A stretch of 36,424 nucleotides of DNA from a virus. Under the pieces are notes generated by a model, which was not told the origin of the DNA, searched no databases, and saw nothing but the letters and a program-made list of their open reading frames with translations. Positions within the stretch are counted from its first letter, which is position 1. The number at the start of each line of letters is the position of its first letter. Positions 1 through 8,145 of the stretch are shown here, piece by piece. The position numbers and the translations under genes are program-made. The stretch lies in the IMG/VR virus record IMGVR_UViG_3300026077_000013, positions 1-36,424 of that record, one strand, 5' to 3'.

Positions 1-395
1 TTTTAGATGGTGATACTATTGACGTTACCATTGATCTTGGGTTTGATTTATACAAGAAAGAAAGAGTTAGAGTTGCAGGCGTTGATACGCCAGAGAAGAG
101 AACAAGAGACTTGGAAGAGAAGGCACTAGGAATCGATGCGACAAACTGGCTTAAAGAAAAATTGGAAACTACCATTGCTGGCGATGATGAGCTCTCTGTT
201 CGTACTGAGCTTGTCGGCGGCACTGGGAAGTATGGTCGGCTTCTTGGGTGGTTATACATTGGGGACGCAGAATTGTCACTCAACGAACAAATGATTACAG
301 AAGGTTATGCATGGGCTTATGATGGTGGAACTAAACAGAAAAATTTTGAGAGCCTACGTGAAATTAGGCGTTCGTTTGGGTCATTGGTCGAGTAA
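1..395 (+). CDS. Thermonuclease (SNase-like), 5' end cut off
   Basis: This is a staphylococcal-nuclease-family enzyme that would cleave nucleic acid with Ca2+. The reading frame is open from base 3, so the start and any signal peptide lie outside the window. Visible family features are LDGDT near the start, then RVRVAGVDTPEKR, which supplies the usual catalytic Arg, Asp-Thr and Glu, then YGRLLGWLY with the second conserved Arg, and a closing WAYDGG. The protein ends in FGSLVE, a natural-looking SNase end. SNase-like genes are common in cyanomyoviruses, where host DNA breakdown or recombination roles are assumed but not proven. A second reading frame stays open over its last 75 bases (see 319-477). 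Confidence 0.85.
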   Translation, partial: LDGDTIDVTIDLGFDLYKKERVRVAGVDTPEKRTRDLEEKALGIDATNWLKEKLETTIAGDDELSVRTELVGGTGKYGRLLGWLYIGDAELSLNEQMITEGYAWAYDGGTKQKNFESLREIRRSFGSLVE

Positions 396-477
396 CGATC
401 AAACCTATATTGACACACATGGTAAGACTGGTCGGCGTGTATATGCTGACTGGGAAATCCCAACGGAGGAATATTAA
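319..477 (+). CDS. Possible small or frame-shifted ORF overlapping the nuclease end
   Basis: Frame 1 is open here and ends in TAA at 475-477, which overlaps the ATG of the next gene in the TAATG arrangement used throughout this genome. The last 33 codons (from a TTG at 376) have phage-like codon use and encode a Tyr/Asp/Gly-rich peptide ending WEIPTEEY. The first part lies inside the nuclease gene in another frame and is probably not coding by itself. It could be a separate tiny protein, or a former C-terminal extension of the nuclease reached by a +1 shift. No good ribosome-binding site precedes any internal start. I do not recognise it. Confidence 0.25.
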   Translation: MMVELNRKILRAYVKLGVRLGHWSSNDQTYIDTHGKTGRRVYADWEIPTEEY

Positions 478-770
478 TGGCTTGGTGGTTAGTACATGAT
501 CTAAGTGAGGAATTTATGGAAAAAGAAAAAAAGATAAATGACGAACATAATTGGAGATCTGAATATATAGATCTTGCATCATGGCGTTTAAAATCATTAC
601 AGATAGAACTGTTGGAACATGGTCCGAAGAGTTTATCCCAGAGTTGGATAATGCAGGCGATGTATCAAGATTGGAAACGGATAAAGGGTTATAAAGATCC
701 TGAACCACCTGATTGTTCATCTTCCTTAAAGGAATGGGAAGAAAGTATCAAGAAGTATAAAAATGATTGA
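477..770 (+). CDS. Hypothetical protein, 97 aa
   Basis: This is a small acidic and tryptophan-rich protein of unknown function. A clear Shine-Dalgarno (GGAGG at about 466-470) sits 6 bases before the ATG, which fixes the start. The sequence is charged and mostly helical in character (MEKEKKIND, SLKEWEESIKKYK), with no signal peptide, membrane segment or Cys pair. Its stop TGA (768-770) lies 8 bases inside purC, so the two are translationally coupled. I do not recognise the family; small conserved unknowns are usual at this position next to terminase in cyanophages. Confidence 0.75.
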   Translation: MAWWLVHDLSEEFMEKEKKINDEHNWRSEYIDLASWRLKSLQIELLEHGPKSLSQSWIMQAMYQDWKRIKGYKDPEPPDCSSSLKEWEESIKKYKND

Positions 771-1455
771 ATCAATAACAGTAGGAAAAGTGAAGACTGT
801 CTTCAGTACTTCTGAACCCAATCAAGTTCTCATACGGTATGAGGATAGAGTTACTGCTGGTAACGGTAGGAAGGAATTATGGGTAGAAGATAAAGGTTCT
901 GTATGTTGTGAAATTTCTAAAATTCTTTTTGAAAAATTACAAGATAGAGGAGTTAAAACCCACTATATCAATCTGAATGATAATAGGTCAATGATATGTA
1001 GGAAGGTTGATATTGTTCCATTAGAAGTAGTAGTTAGAAATATAGCAGCAGGATCTATAGTTCGTGAAACAACAATAGAAGAAGGTTATGAATTTAAATG
1101 GCCATTAGTTGAATTCTATTTGAAAGATGATGAAAGAGATGATCCGTTGTTAACAGATCAAAGATTGATACAAATGAATGTTATGGATATAGCTGGTAAT
1201 ATGGAAATACTAGCTAGAGATATTAATGATATGTTAAAAGAAATATTCCTAGAGATAGGACTTGTACTTGTTGATTTTAAATTGGAGTTTGGCTATGATT
1301 CTAACGGCAATCTACTCTTGGCTGATGAACTATCACCTGACGGGATGCGACTCTGGAAAGACGGAGAGAGTTTCGATAAAGATATTTTCAGGAAAGATAA
1401 AGGAAATCTTATACAAGCGTATAAAACAATTTTAGATGATTTGAGGATTCTATAA
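763..1455 (+). CDS. purC: SAICAR synthetase PurC (phosphoribosylaminoimidazole-succinocarboxamide synthase)
   Basis: PurC makes SAICAR from CAIR, aspartate and ATP in de novo purine synthesis. At 230 residues it is close to the bacterial length (about 235-240). Both family signatures are present: VPLEVVVRNIAAGSIVRE at about residues 87-104 and LVDFKLEFG at about 169-177, followed by the substrate-site LADELSPDGMRLW. The N-terminal ATP-site segment reads GKVKTVF, a mild variant of the usual GK(A/T)K. purC is a known cyanophage auxiliary metabolic gene, thought to raise purine supply during genome replication. It overlaps the upstream gene by 8 bases and shares TAATG with the terminase gene downstream, so it is probably expressed with the packaging genes. 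Confidence 0.95.
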   Translation: MIESITVGKVKTVFSTSEPNQVLIRYEDRVTAGNGRKELWVEDKGSVCCEISKILFEKLQDRGVKTHYINLNDNRSMICRKVDIVPLEVVVRNIAAGSIVRETTIEEGYEFKWPLVEFYLKDDERDDPLLTDQRLIQMNVMDIAGNMEILARDINDMLKEIFLEIGLVLVDFKLEFGYDSNGNLLLADELSPDGMRLWKDGESFDKDIFRKDKGNLIQAYKTILDDLRIL

Positions 1456-3134
1456 TGTCTACTAATGATAGCATATATCTAGGTAATCCCAACCTGAAGA
1501 AAGCCAATACTCCTATGGAGTTCACGGAAGAACAGGTTATTGAGTTTCTTAAATGTAAGGATGATCCTGTTTATTTTGCCAGAAATTATATAAAAATTGT
1601 TTCTCTAGATGAAGGTTTAGTACCTTTTAGTATGTACGACTTTCAAGAGGAGATGGTAGAAAGATTTCATAAAAACAGATTCAATATTGCTAAACTCCCT
1701 CGTCAGACTGGTAAATCAACTACTGTTATTTCATATCTTCTACATTATATAATTTTTAAGGATAATGTTAATATTGGTATACTAGCAAACAAAGCATCTA
1801 CATCAAGAGAATTATTATCTAGATTACAATTAGCATATGAGAATCTACCTAGATGGATGCAACACGGAATATTAGCATGGAATAAAGGTAATGTCGAACT
1901 CGAAAATGGATCAAAGATACTGGCTGCTTCTACGTCTTCAAGTGCTGTCCGAGGCATGTCGTTCAATATCATCTTCCTCGATGAATTCGCTTTCGTTCCA
2001 AACCATATTGCAGAACAATTCTTTAGTTCTGTTTATCCTACTATTACGTCTGGTAAGTCAACAAAAGTAATTATCATATCCACTCCTAATGGAATGAATA
2101 TGTTTTATAAGCTGTGGCATGATGCTGAAAGAGGTAAGAACGAATACACTACAACAGAAGTTCATTGGTCTCAAGTTCCAGGCAGAGATGCTAATTGGAA
2201 AGCACAAACTATAGCTAACACTTCAGAGAGACAGTTTGTACAAGAATTTGAATGTGAGTTCTTAGGATCTGTAGATACTCTTATAGCACCATCTAAATTA
2301 AAAACTATGGTTTATGAAGAACCATTGAATAGAAGTAAAGGTTTAGATATCTATGAAAAGGTTATAGAAGATCATCAATATCTAATGACTGTTGATGTTG
2401 CCAGAGGTGTATCAAATGATTATTCAGCATTTACTTTAATTGATATTACAGAGATACCATATAAGTTAGTAGGTAAATATAGAAACAATACTATTAAACC
2501 CATAGTATTTCCTAATATAGTACATGATGTTGCAAAGAACTATAATATGGCATATATTATGGTTGAGGTTAATGATATAGGTGGTCAAGTTGCAGACATA
2601 CTTCAGTTTGATTTAGAATATGAAAATTTATTGATGTGTGCTATGAGAGGTAGGGCAGGTCAATTAGTAGGACAAGGATTTTCTCATAAGTCTCAATTGG
2701 GTGTCAAAATGACATCTACTGTTAAGAAAACAGGTTGTTCTAATCTTAAAGCATTAATAGAAGATGACAAGTTGATATTATGTGATTATGATATAATTGC
2801 AGAACTCACAACTTTCATTCAAAAGAAACAATCATTTGAAGCGGAGGAAGGATGTAATGACGACCTTGCTATGTGTCTTGTTATATTTGCATGGTTATGT
2901 ACGTCAGATTATTTTAAAGAAATGACTTCTGATGATATCAGAAAAAGAATTTTTGAAGATCAAAGAGAAGCTATAGAAGAAGATATGGCTCCATTTGGTT
3001 TTATTTTGGATGGTTTAGATGAAGATACTTTTGTAGAAAAAGAAACTGGTGATATTTGGAAGGTTGATGAATATGGAGATAAAGGTGGAGGAGTAACATT
3101 GAACGATGATTCCTATATGTGGAATTATAAGTAA
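1455..3134 (+). CDS. terL: Terminase large subunit gp17
   Basis: This is the ATP-driven DNA packaging motor and headful nuclease, acting at the portal of the prohead. The ATPase domain has Walker A PRQTGKS at residues 82-88 and Walker B IIFLDEF with Asp176-Glu177. The C-terminal RNase H-like nuclease domain begins near residue 305, with its first metal-binding Asp in LMTVDVARG (Asp314), and a late acidic cluster near DDLAM. Length is 559 residues against 610 in T4; the shortening is in the N- and C-terminal tails. The ATG shares a base with the purC stop. No gp16 small subunit is adjacent in the window. The assignment is firm from motifs, length and position before the sheath gene. Confidence 0.97.
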   Translation: MSTNDSIYLGNPNLKKANTPMEFTEEQVIEFLKCKDDPVYFARNYIKIVSLDEGLVPFSMYDFQEEMVERFHKNRFNIAKLPRQTGKSTTVISYLLHYIIFKDNVNIGILANKASTSRELLSRLQLAYENLPRWMQHGILAWNKGNVELENGSKILAASTSSSAVRGMSFNIIFLDEFAFVPNHIAEQFFSSVYPTITSGKSTKVIIISTPNGMNMFYKLWHDAERGKNEYTTTEVHWSQVPGRDANWKAQTIANTSERQFVQEFECEFLGSVDTLIAPSKLKTMVYEEPLNRSKGLDIYEKVIEDHQYLMTVDVARGVSNDYSAFTLIDITEIPYKLVGKYRNNTIKPIVFPNIVHDVAKNYNMAYIMVEVNDIGGQVADILQFDLEYENLLMCAMRGRAGQLVGQGFSHKSQLGVKMTSTVKKTGCSNLKALIEDDKLILCDYDIIAELTTFIQKKQSFEAEEGCNDDLAMCLVIFAWLCTSDYFKEMTSDDIRKRIFEDQREAIEEDMAPFGFILDGLDEDTFVEKETGDIWKVDEYGDKGGGVTLNDDSYMWNYK

Positions 3135-3364
3135 TGGATCTTGATTCGGAATTTGGATTAGAACATCTTCTCTTTAAAGAAAGAGAATGTAGAGTTTGTC
3201 GTATTAAAAAAAATTTAATAGAAGAATTTTATTTAACTCGTAAAAATAGAAAACCATTTGCTTCTGCATATTCTTATGAGTGTAAGTTATGTACTATAAA
3301 AAGAGTCGTTGAGAGTAGAAAGAAAGATAGAGCTTTTGCAGATTGGACATATCCAGATTGGTAG
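3134..3364 (+). CDS. Small Cys-pair (zinc-ribbon-like) protein, 76 aa
   Basis: The protein holds two CxxC pairs, CRVC at about residues 19-22 and CKLC at about 50-53, about 27 residues apart. This spacing fits a structural zinc site. The region between and after the pairs is basic (KKNL, RKNRK, SRKKDR), which would suit nucleic-acid binding. Such paired knuckles also occur in HNH and endonuclease VII-like proteins, but I see no HNH catalytic triad. It is joined to terL by TAATG and is the last gene before the late promoter of the tail block. A role in packaging or DNA cleavage is a guess from position only. Confidence 0.75.
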   Translation: MDLDSEFGLEHLLFKERECRVCRIKKNLIEEFYLTRKNRKPFASAYSYECKLCTIKRVVESRKKDRAFADWTYPDW

Positions 3365-3403
3365 TGTTCACGTGCTGTTTCCCCGTCTGAAAGTTAGTAA
3401 ACA

Positions 3404-3410
3404 ATAAATA
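3404..3410 (+). promoter_or_regulatory. T4-type late promoter for the tail block
   Basis: ATAAATA matches the -10-like T4 late promoter (TATAAATA) read by a gp55-type sigma factor. It lies 36 bases before the sheath start in the only gap of this region (3365-3445). A ribosome-binding site AGAGGT (3432-3437) follows, 8 bases before the ATG. There is no -35 element, as expected for late promoters. Confidence 0.65.
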
Positions 3411-3445
3411 ATAAGGAGAAATAAATCTCATAGAGGTAATAAAAC

Positions 3446-5458
3446 ATGGCGTTTGCTTCACCTGGCGTTAAAATTAAAGAGGTTGATTTAACAGCAACCG
3501 TTAATGTGGCTGACCAGAATATTGGTGTTATAGCTATCGCAGCACAAAAGGGACCCACTGACGAGGTAACTTATATAGCTAGCGAAAGAGAATTGGTTGA
3601 CATCTTCGGAGGTCCTGACGAATATAATTACGAATCTTGGTTTGCGGCTGCAACTGTTATACAGTACGGTGGTATCGCAGCAATAATTAGACCTGCTGGA
3701 GGAGAACCTAGTTCTGGTTCAGACTTGGCACTAAGAACTGCTAATGTCGATACTGATGGTACTACTGATGGTGCTATTCTAATTAATAATCAGTCCGACT
3801 ACGAAGAAAATTTTCAGACTACTACTGCATGGGTATTTGCAGCTAAGTATGCTGGTACACTTCATAATGGAATTACAGTTTCAATGGTTGACGTTGGTGC
3901 TCATCAAGCACTTACTGTAAACGTATCTGGTTCTGCTCCATCCGTAGGAGATTATGTAAGAGTAGATAACGTTGCTAATGGAACAGTTTATTCAATAAGT
4001 GGTTCTGGTGCAACTACAAAAATAGAAATTACTTTAGAAGATACAACAAAAAGATTTGTTGGATCTGGATCTTTAAAGAGTCATGGTGGTACTGTAATTG
4101 GTAGTATCGTTTCTTTAGATAATAATGATGTTTACGGAACAAAAGAATATGCATCTGGTAAGAAGTGGGTTTCAATTGCTCCTCAACCAGGCACATCACC
4201 ATTTGTAAAAGCTCGTGGTGGTAAGTTTGACGAATTCCATATTGCTCTAATAGATACAGATGGAAATGTAACTGGTAATCCAGGCACATTAATTGAGACA
4301 CATACATATGCATCTAAAGCAAAGGATGGAAAAAATTCAGAAGGTATTACTTCATACTGGAGAAAAGTTTTAGAGAATAAGTCTGCATACATCTATGGTG
4401 GTGAAGATGCATTGGCTCAAGCCGCTGACATTACTGCTGTTGATAGTTCTACTGGTTCTGCATCTACTGCTTCAATTGGAGACAATGCTGCAAATAATGT
4501 ATTCCCAATTTTCAATAAAATTGTAAGTAAAAAACTTGGTGCTGGTGCTGATTACGATTGGGCTGGTTCTTCTGCAACAATTTATTCTGCGGTAGAGAAT
4601 GCTTATGATCTTGTAAATGATCCAGAAGAATTCGGTGATATCGATTTCTTGATTCCAGGCAAGATTACTTCAACTGTCGCATCAAAACTAATCACTATTG
4701 CAGAATCTAGAAGAGATTGTATTGCAGTCATTTCTCCATTGAGAACTGATGTAGTAAACTCCAATACATCTACTAAGAAAACTGATAACATTGTTGATTT
4801 CTTCAACACAATATCAAGTTCTTCTTACGCAATATTTGATTCAGGTTACAAGTACATTTATGATAAGTATAATGATACTTACCGTTATGTTCCATGTGCA
4901 GCAGATGTTGCTGGACTATGCGTTAGTTCAACAATAAATTCCGAGACTTGGTTCTCACCTGCTGGATATAACAGAGGTAACTTGAGAAATGCAACTAAAC
5001 TTGCATACTCACCAAGACAAGCTGAAAGAGATAGACTGTATACTGCAAGAGTTAACCCTATAGTTTCATTCCCTGGCCAAGGGGTGGTATTATTCGGTGA
5101 CAAAACTGGACTTTCTTCTCCATCTGCTTTCGATAGAATTAACGTTCGCCGTTTATTCATCGAACTTGAAAAGAACATCGCAAGATTCTCGAAATTCCAA
5201 CTCTTTGAGATTAATGATGAACTCACCAGATCTTCTTTCAAAGGAGCTGTTGATCCATACTTGAGGAATGTACAAGGTCGAAGAGGTATCTACGATTTCT
5301 TAGTTGTCTGTGATGACAGCAACAACACTCCCGATGTCATTGACCGCAACGAGTTCCAGGCCGAAATTTACATCAAGCCTGCCCGCTCGATTAACTTCAT
5401 TACTATTACCTTCGTTGCTACAAGAACGGGTGTTTCTTTCAATGAATTAATTGGTTAA
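3446..5458 (+). CDS. 18: Tail sheath protein gp18
   Basis: This is the contractile sheath subunit that surrounds the tail tube and shortens on infection. At 670 residues it is close to T4 gp18 (659). The N-terminus MAFASPGVKIKEVDL is the typical sheath arm. The C-terminal part has the highly conserved stretch with WFSPAGYNRG, LAYSPRQAERDRLY and NPIVSFPGQG, and an end with INFITITFVATRTG that forms the inter-subunit handshake strands. The middle (about residues 110-330) is Gly/Ser/Thr-rich and variable, like the protruding domain in other sheaths. The start follows AGAGGT, and the gene sits directly before the tube gene as in T4. Confidence 0.97.
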   Translation: MAFASPGVKIKEVDLTATVNVADQNIGVIAIAAQKGPTDEVTYIASERELVDIFGGPDEYNYESWFAAATVIQYGGIAAIIRPAGGEPSSGSDLALRTANVDTDGTTDGAILINNQSDYEENFQTTTAWVFAAKYAGTLHNGITVSMVDVGAHQALTVNVSGSAPSVGDYVRVDNVANGTVYSISGSGATTKIEITLEDTTKRFVGSGSLKSHGGTVIGSIVSLDNNDVYGTKEYASGKKWVSIAPQPGTSPFVKARGGKFDEFHIALIDTDGNVTGNPGTLIETHTYASKAKDGKNSEGITSYWRKVLENKSAYIYGGEDALAQAADITAVDSSTGSASTASIGDNAANNVFPIFNKIVSKKLGAGADYDWAGSSATIYSAVENAYDLVNDPEEFGDIDFLIPGKITSTVASKLITIAESRRDCIAVISPLRTDVVNSNTSTKKTDNIVDFFNTISSSSYAIFDSGYKYIYDKYNDTYRYVPCAADVAGLCVSSTINSETWFSPAGYNRGNLRNATKLAYSPRQAERDRLYTARVNPIVSFPGQGVVLFGDKTGLSSPSAFDRINVRRLFIELEKNIARFSKFQLFEINDELTRSSFKGAVDPYLRNVQGRRGIYDFLVVCDDSNNTPDVIDRNEFQAEIYIKPARSINFITITFVATRTGVSFNELIG

Positions 5459-5490
5459 TCTTATAAAACACACTCAGAGGTATAAAAACC

Positions 5491-6123
5491 ATGGCAAAAG
5501 GTATTTCAGAATTTAAATCTAAATTGGTAAAAGGCGGTGCTCGCCCCAATTTATTTCTGGTCCGCCTTAACTTCCCTTCATTGCAAGGGATAGTTGATAT
5601 CGGATCAGATTCTAGTAAGACAGCTACCGAGACTGCGGAGTTTATGGTCAAGACCGCACAAATTCCCGCTTCTAGTCTTGGAGTTATCGAGGTTCCTTAT
5701 AGAGGACGTATGTTGAAAGTTGCTGGAGATAGGACATTCGAGCCTTGGTCAGTAACAGTCATCAATGATGGTGAGTACAATATCCGTAAATCATTCGAGA
5801 AATGGTCTAGGGGTATTAATGCTCATACAGAAAACGTTGGTCAACTCGGTTACGGGGCAGATGGTGGAGAGTCATACTCTAGAGATATGACTGTTTATCA
5901 ACTAAGTCGTGATGGAATTAAACCAAGTAAGACACCATCCAATATAGAAGCTCCTGGCGTTGATGGATTGGAAGTAGTTCGTGCTTATCGTTTCTACGAT
6001 GCATGGCCATCTTCACTATCAGCGATTGATCTTTCATACGAATCTAATGATCAAATTGAAGAATTTACTGTTGAATTCCAGTATAATTACTTCGAGGTCA
6101 CAAAGTCGTCTTTGGAAGCCTGA
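5491..6123 (+). CDS. 19: Tail tube protein gp19
   Basis: This protein stacks as hexamer rings to form the rigid inner tail tube. At 210 residues it is somewhat longer than T4 gp19 (163). Family features are the N-terminal FKSKLVKGGARPNLFLV, the beta-hairpin segment with AQIPASSLGVIEVPYRGR, and FEPWSVTVINDGEY, which is common to myovirus tube proteins. A Shine-Dalgarno (CAGAGGT, about 5475-5481) precedes the ATG. Its TGA stop forms the first three bases of a late promoter TGATAAATA for the portal gene. The identification is firm from sequence and from its place between sheath and portal. Confidence 0.95.
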   Translation: MAKGISEFKSKLVKGGARPNLFLVRLNFPSLQGIVDIGSDSSKTATETAEFMVKTAQIPASSLGVIEVPYRGRMLKVAGDRTFEPWSVTVINDGEYNIRKSFEKWSRGINAHTENVGQLGYGADGGESYSRDMTVYQLSRDGIKPSKTPSNIEAPGVDGLEVVRAYRFYDAWPSSLSAIDLSYESNDQIEEFTVEFQYNYFEVTKSSLEA

Positions 6124-6129
6124 TAAATA
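6121..6129 (+). promoter_or_regulatory. Late promoter fused to the gp19 stop codon
   Basis: TGATAAATA contains both the TGA stop of the tail tube gene and the late promoter core ATAAATA. It sits 31 bases before the portal start. The same fused arrangement recurs after gp20 and gp21. Confidence 0.65.
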
Positions 6130-6151
6130 GGATTGAATAGAAATTTAATCC
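6130..6151 (+). repeat. Inverted repeat (hairpin) in the gp20 leader
   Basis: GGATTGAAT and ATTTAATCC form a 9-bp stem (one G-U pair) with the loop AGAA. It lies directly after the late promoter core and 9 bases before the portal ATG, and is followed by TTTAT. It could weakly terminate gp19 transcripts, shape the gp20 leader, or mark a processing site. No strong ribosome-binding site is visible between it and the ATG. Confidence 0.45.
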
Positions 6152-6160
6152 TTTATAATA

Positions 6161-7795
6161 ATGGCAGAACTATTTGGATTTTCGATAAAGGAGAGGACAA
6201 AAAAGGGGAAGGTTTATTCTCCTGCTCCTCCAGATAGCGATGATGGCACCTCGGCAGTAGCCGCTGGTGCCTATTTTGGTCAGTACTTAGACTTAGATGG
6301 CGTTGGTAGACATAATAACGATTTTGAATTTATTCGTAAGTATAGAGAAATTGCATTACACCCAGAAACGGATACTGCGATTGATGATATTATAAATGAA
6401 TCTATTAGTAGTGATCTAGACTATGCTCCAGTAGATGTAGAATTATCAAATCTACAAGCTAGTGATAAGATCAAGAAAAAAATTAGAGAAGAATTTAAAC
6501 ATATAATTAGACTTTTAGATTTTGATAAAAGAGCCCATCAGATATTCCGTAGATGGTATATTGATGGTAGGATTTTTTATCATAAACTAATTGACTTTGA
6601 TAAACCAGAAGAAGGCATCAAAGAATTGAGATATATTGATGCACTTAAGATTAAAAAAGTAAGAGAAGTTAAGAAGGATAAGAAAGATTCTGGAGTATCT
6701 ATAGACACTGGCATGAAGCTGGACTATGGTGAAACGGTTGATTATTATCTTTACTTCCCTAGAGGATATAAGGGAAGTGATAATAATGCAATTAAAATTG
6801 CAGATGACGCAATCTCTTATGTACCATCAGGTATACAAGATCATAATCGTAATATGGTTTTATCGTTTTTACATAAAGCGATTAAGTCTGTCAATCAGTT
6901 AAGAATGATTGAAGACTCTCTAGTTATATACAGGATTTCTAGAGCACCTGAAAGAAGAATATTTTATATTGATGTAGGTAATTTACCTAAAATGAAAGCT
7001 GAACAATACCTCCGTGAGGTAATGGGTCGTTATCGTAATAAACTTGTTTATGATTCTTCTACTGGTGAGATCAGAGATGACAGAAAGCATATGAGTATGC
7101 TTGAAGATTTCTGGTTGCCTCGTAGAGAAGGTGGTAGAGGAACAGAAATTACTACACTTCCAGGCGGACAAAATCTTGGAGAACTAGAAGACGTTAAGTA
7201 TTTCCAGAAGAAATTATATAAGTCATTAAACATTCCACTCTCAAGACTAGAACAGGAATCTTCATTTACTATTGGTAGAACAAATGAGATTACTAGGGAT
7301 GAATTAAAATTTGCTAAATTTGTTGCTCGTCTAAGAAAGCGTTTTTCAGAATTATTCTTAGATATGTTGAAGACTCAATTAATATTGAAGGGTATTCTTA
7401 CTCCAGATGATTGGGAAGAGTTAAAAGAAGATATTCAATTCGACTATATCTTTGATAATCACTTCACAGAATTGAAAGAAACTGAGATGTTGACTGAGAG
7501 ATTAAATGCAGTCAATATGGTAGAACCTTTCCTCGGTAAGTACTTCTCTGTTGATTATGTACGCAGGCAGATACTCAAGCAAACTGAAGATGAAATTGAA
7601 GAAATAGATCAACAGGTAGAGAAAGAAAAAGAGATGGGAATAATTCAAGATCCAATGGCAGCAATGGATGCCATGGGAATGGAGGGTGGAGAAATGGCTC
7701 CTGAAGGTGGTGGAGATCCATCCGCAGGGGGTGATTTAGACTCCGCATTTTCCTCTATGATTTCTCCAGGCGATTACGGTAAGGGCGATATCTGA
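6161..7795 (+). CDS. 20: Portal protein gp20
   Basis: This is the dodecameric portal vertex through which DNA is packaged and to which the tail attaches. At 544 residues it is close to T4 gp20 (524). Typical stretches are HPETDTAIDDIINESIS in the N-terminal wing, RRWYIDGRIFYHKLID, ISRAPERRIFYIDVGNLP, and the clip/stem region with SSFTIGRTNEITRDELKFA. The C-terminus is Met/Gly/Glu-rich and low in complexity. gp20 is the standard marker gene for cyanomyoviruses. A hairpin (6130-6151) occupies the leader, and the stop is fused to the next late promoter (7793-7801). Confidence 0.97.
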   Translation: MAELFGFSIKERTKKGKVYSPAPPDSDDGTSAVAAGAYFGQYLDLDGVGRHNNDFEFIRKYREIALHPETDTAIDDIINESISSDLDYAPVDVELSNLQASDKIKKKIREEFKHIIRLLDFDKRAHQIFRRWYIDGRIFYHKLIDFDKPEEGIKELRYIDALKIKKVREVKKDKKDSGVSIDTGMKLDYGETVDYYLYFPRGYKGSDNNAIKIADDAISYVPSGIQDHNRNMVLSFLHKAIKSVNQLRMIEDSLVIYRISRAPERRIFYIDVGNLPKMKAEQYLREVMGRYRNKLVYDSSTGEIRDDRKHMSMLEDFWLPRREGGRGTEITTLPGGQNLGELEDVKYFQKKLYKSLNIPLSRLEQESSFTIGRTNEITRDELKFAKFVARLRKRFSELFLDMLKTQLILKGILTPDDWEELKEDIQFDYIFDNHFTELKETEMLTERLNAVNMVEPFLGKYFSVDYVRRQILKQTEDEIEEIDQQVEKEKEMGIIQDPMAAMDAMGMEGGEMAPEGGGDPSAGGDLDSAFSSMISPGDYGKGDI

Positions 7796-7801
7796 TAAAT
7801 A
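7793..7801 (+). promoter_or_regulatory. Late promoter fused to the gp20 stop codon
   Basis: TGATAAATA carries the TGA stop of gp20 and the late core ATAAATA, 26 bases before the next start at 7828. It would drive the core-protein, protease and following genes. Confidence 0.65.
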
Positions 7802-7827
7802 ATAGTTGTAATACATGATATTTTATT

Positions 7828-8145
7828 ATGCCTGAACCTGAAGTAGCTCAAGATCCTTCAACGGATGAAATTATAAATGACCCGATTGTAGCAGATATCT
7901 TAAATAAAGATCATCATAATGCAAACGAGAAAATTTATAATGCGTTGTATGGAAAGAGCTCCGAATATATTACTGCGAGAAAAGCTCAGATTGCAAAAAC
8001 CATGTTCAATGGTCCTGATCAAGAGCAACCCGATACGGATGCTTACGATAAGGTAGAACCCATTGTTCAAGTTGATGATAGTCAAAGTGAACCTGAATCT
8101 GCGCCAGAAAATGAAACTGTAGAAACTGAAACGGAACAATCATGA
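7828..8145 (+). CDS. Probable prohead core protein (gp67/gp68 position), 105 aa
   Basis: The gene lies between portal and prohead protease, where T4 has the core proteins gp67 and gp68. The N-terminal part (about residues 1-70) is helical, with YNALYGKSSEYITARKAQIA. The C-terminal third is almost wholly acidic (Glu, Asp, Ser, Thr), which is a usual property of core proteins digested during head maturation. Sequence similarity alone is weak, so the assignment rests on position, size and composition. Its stop overlaps the protease start in ATGA, showing coupled translation. Confidence 0.65.
   Translation: MPEPEVAQDPSTDEIINDPIVADILNKDHHNANEKIYNALYGKSSEYITARKAQIAKTMFNGPDQEQPDTDAYDKVEPIVQVDDSQSEPESAPENETVETETEQS

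Noticed and set aside
395-440. TTGACA near 395-400 as a promoter for the following genes
   Set aside because: No -10 element lies at 15-19 bases; the nearest TATAT-like sequence is too far away.
5355-5364. A CCAGGC hexamer counted at first as another Pro-Gly pair
   Set aside because: In frame it encodes Phe-Gln-Ala in the sheath gene, so it does not belong to the codon-pair pattern.
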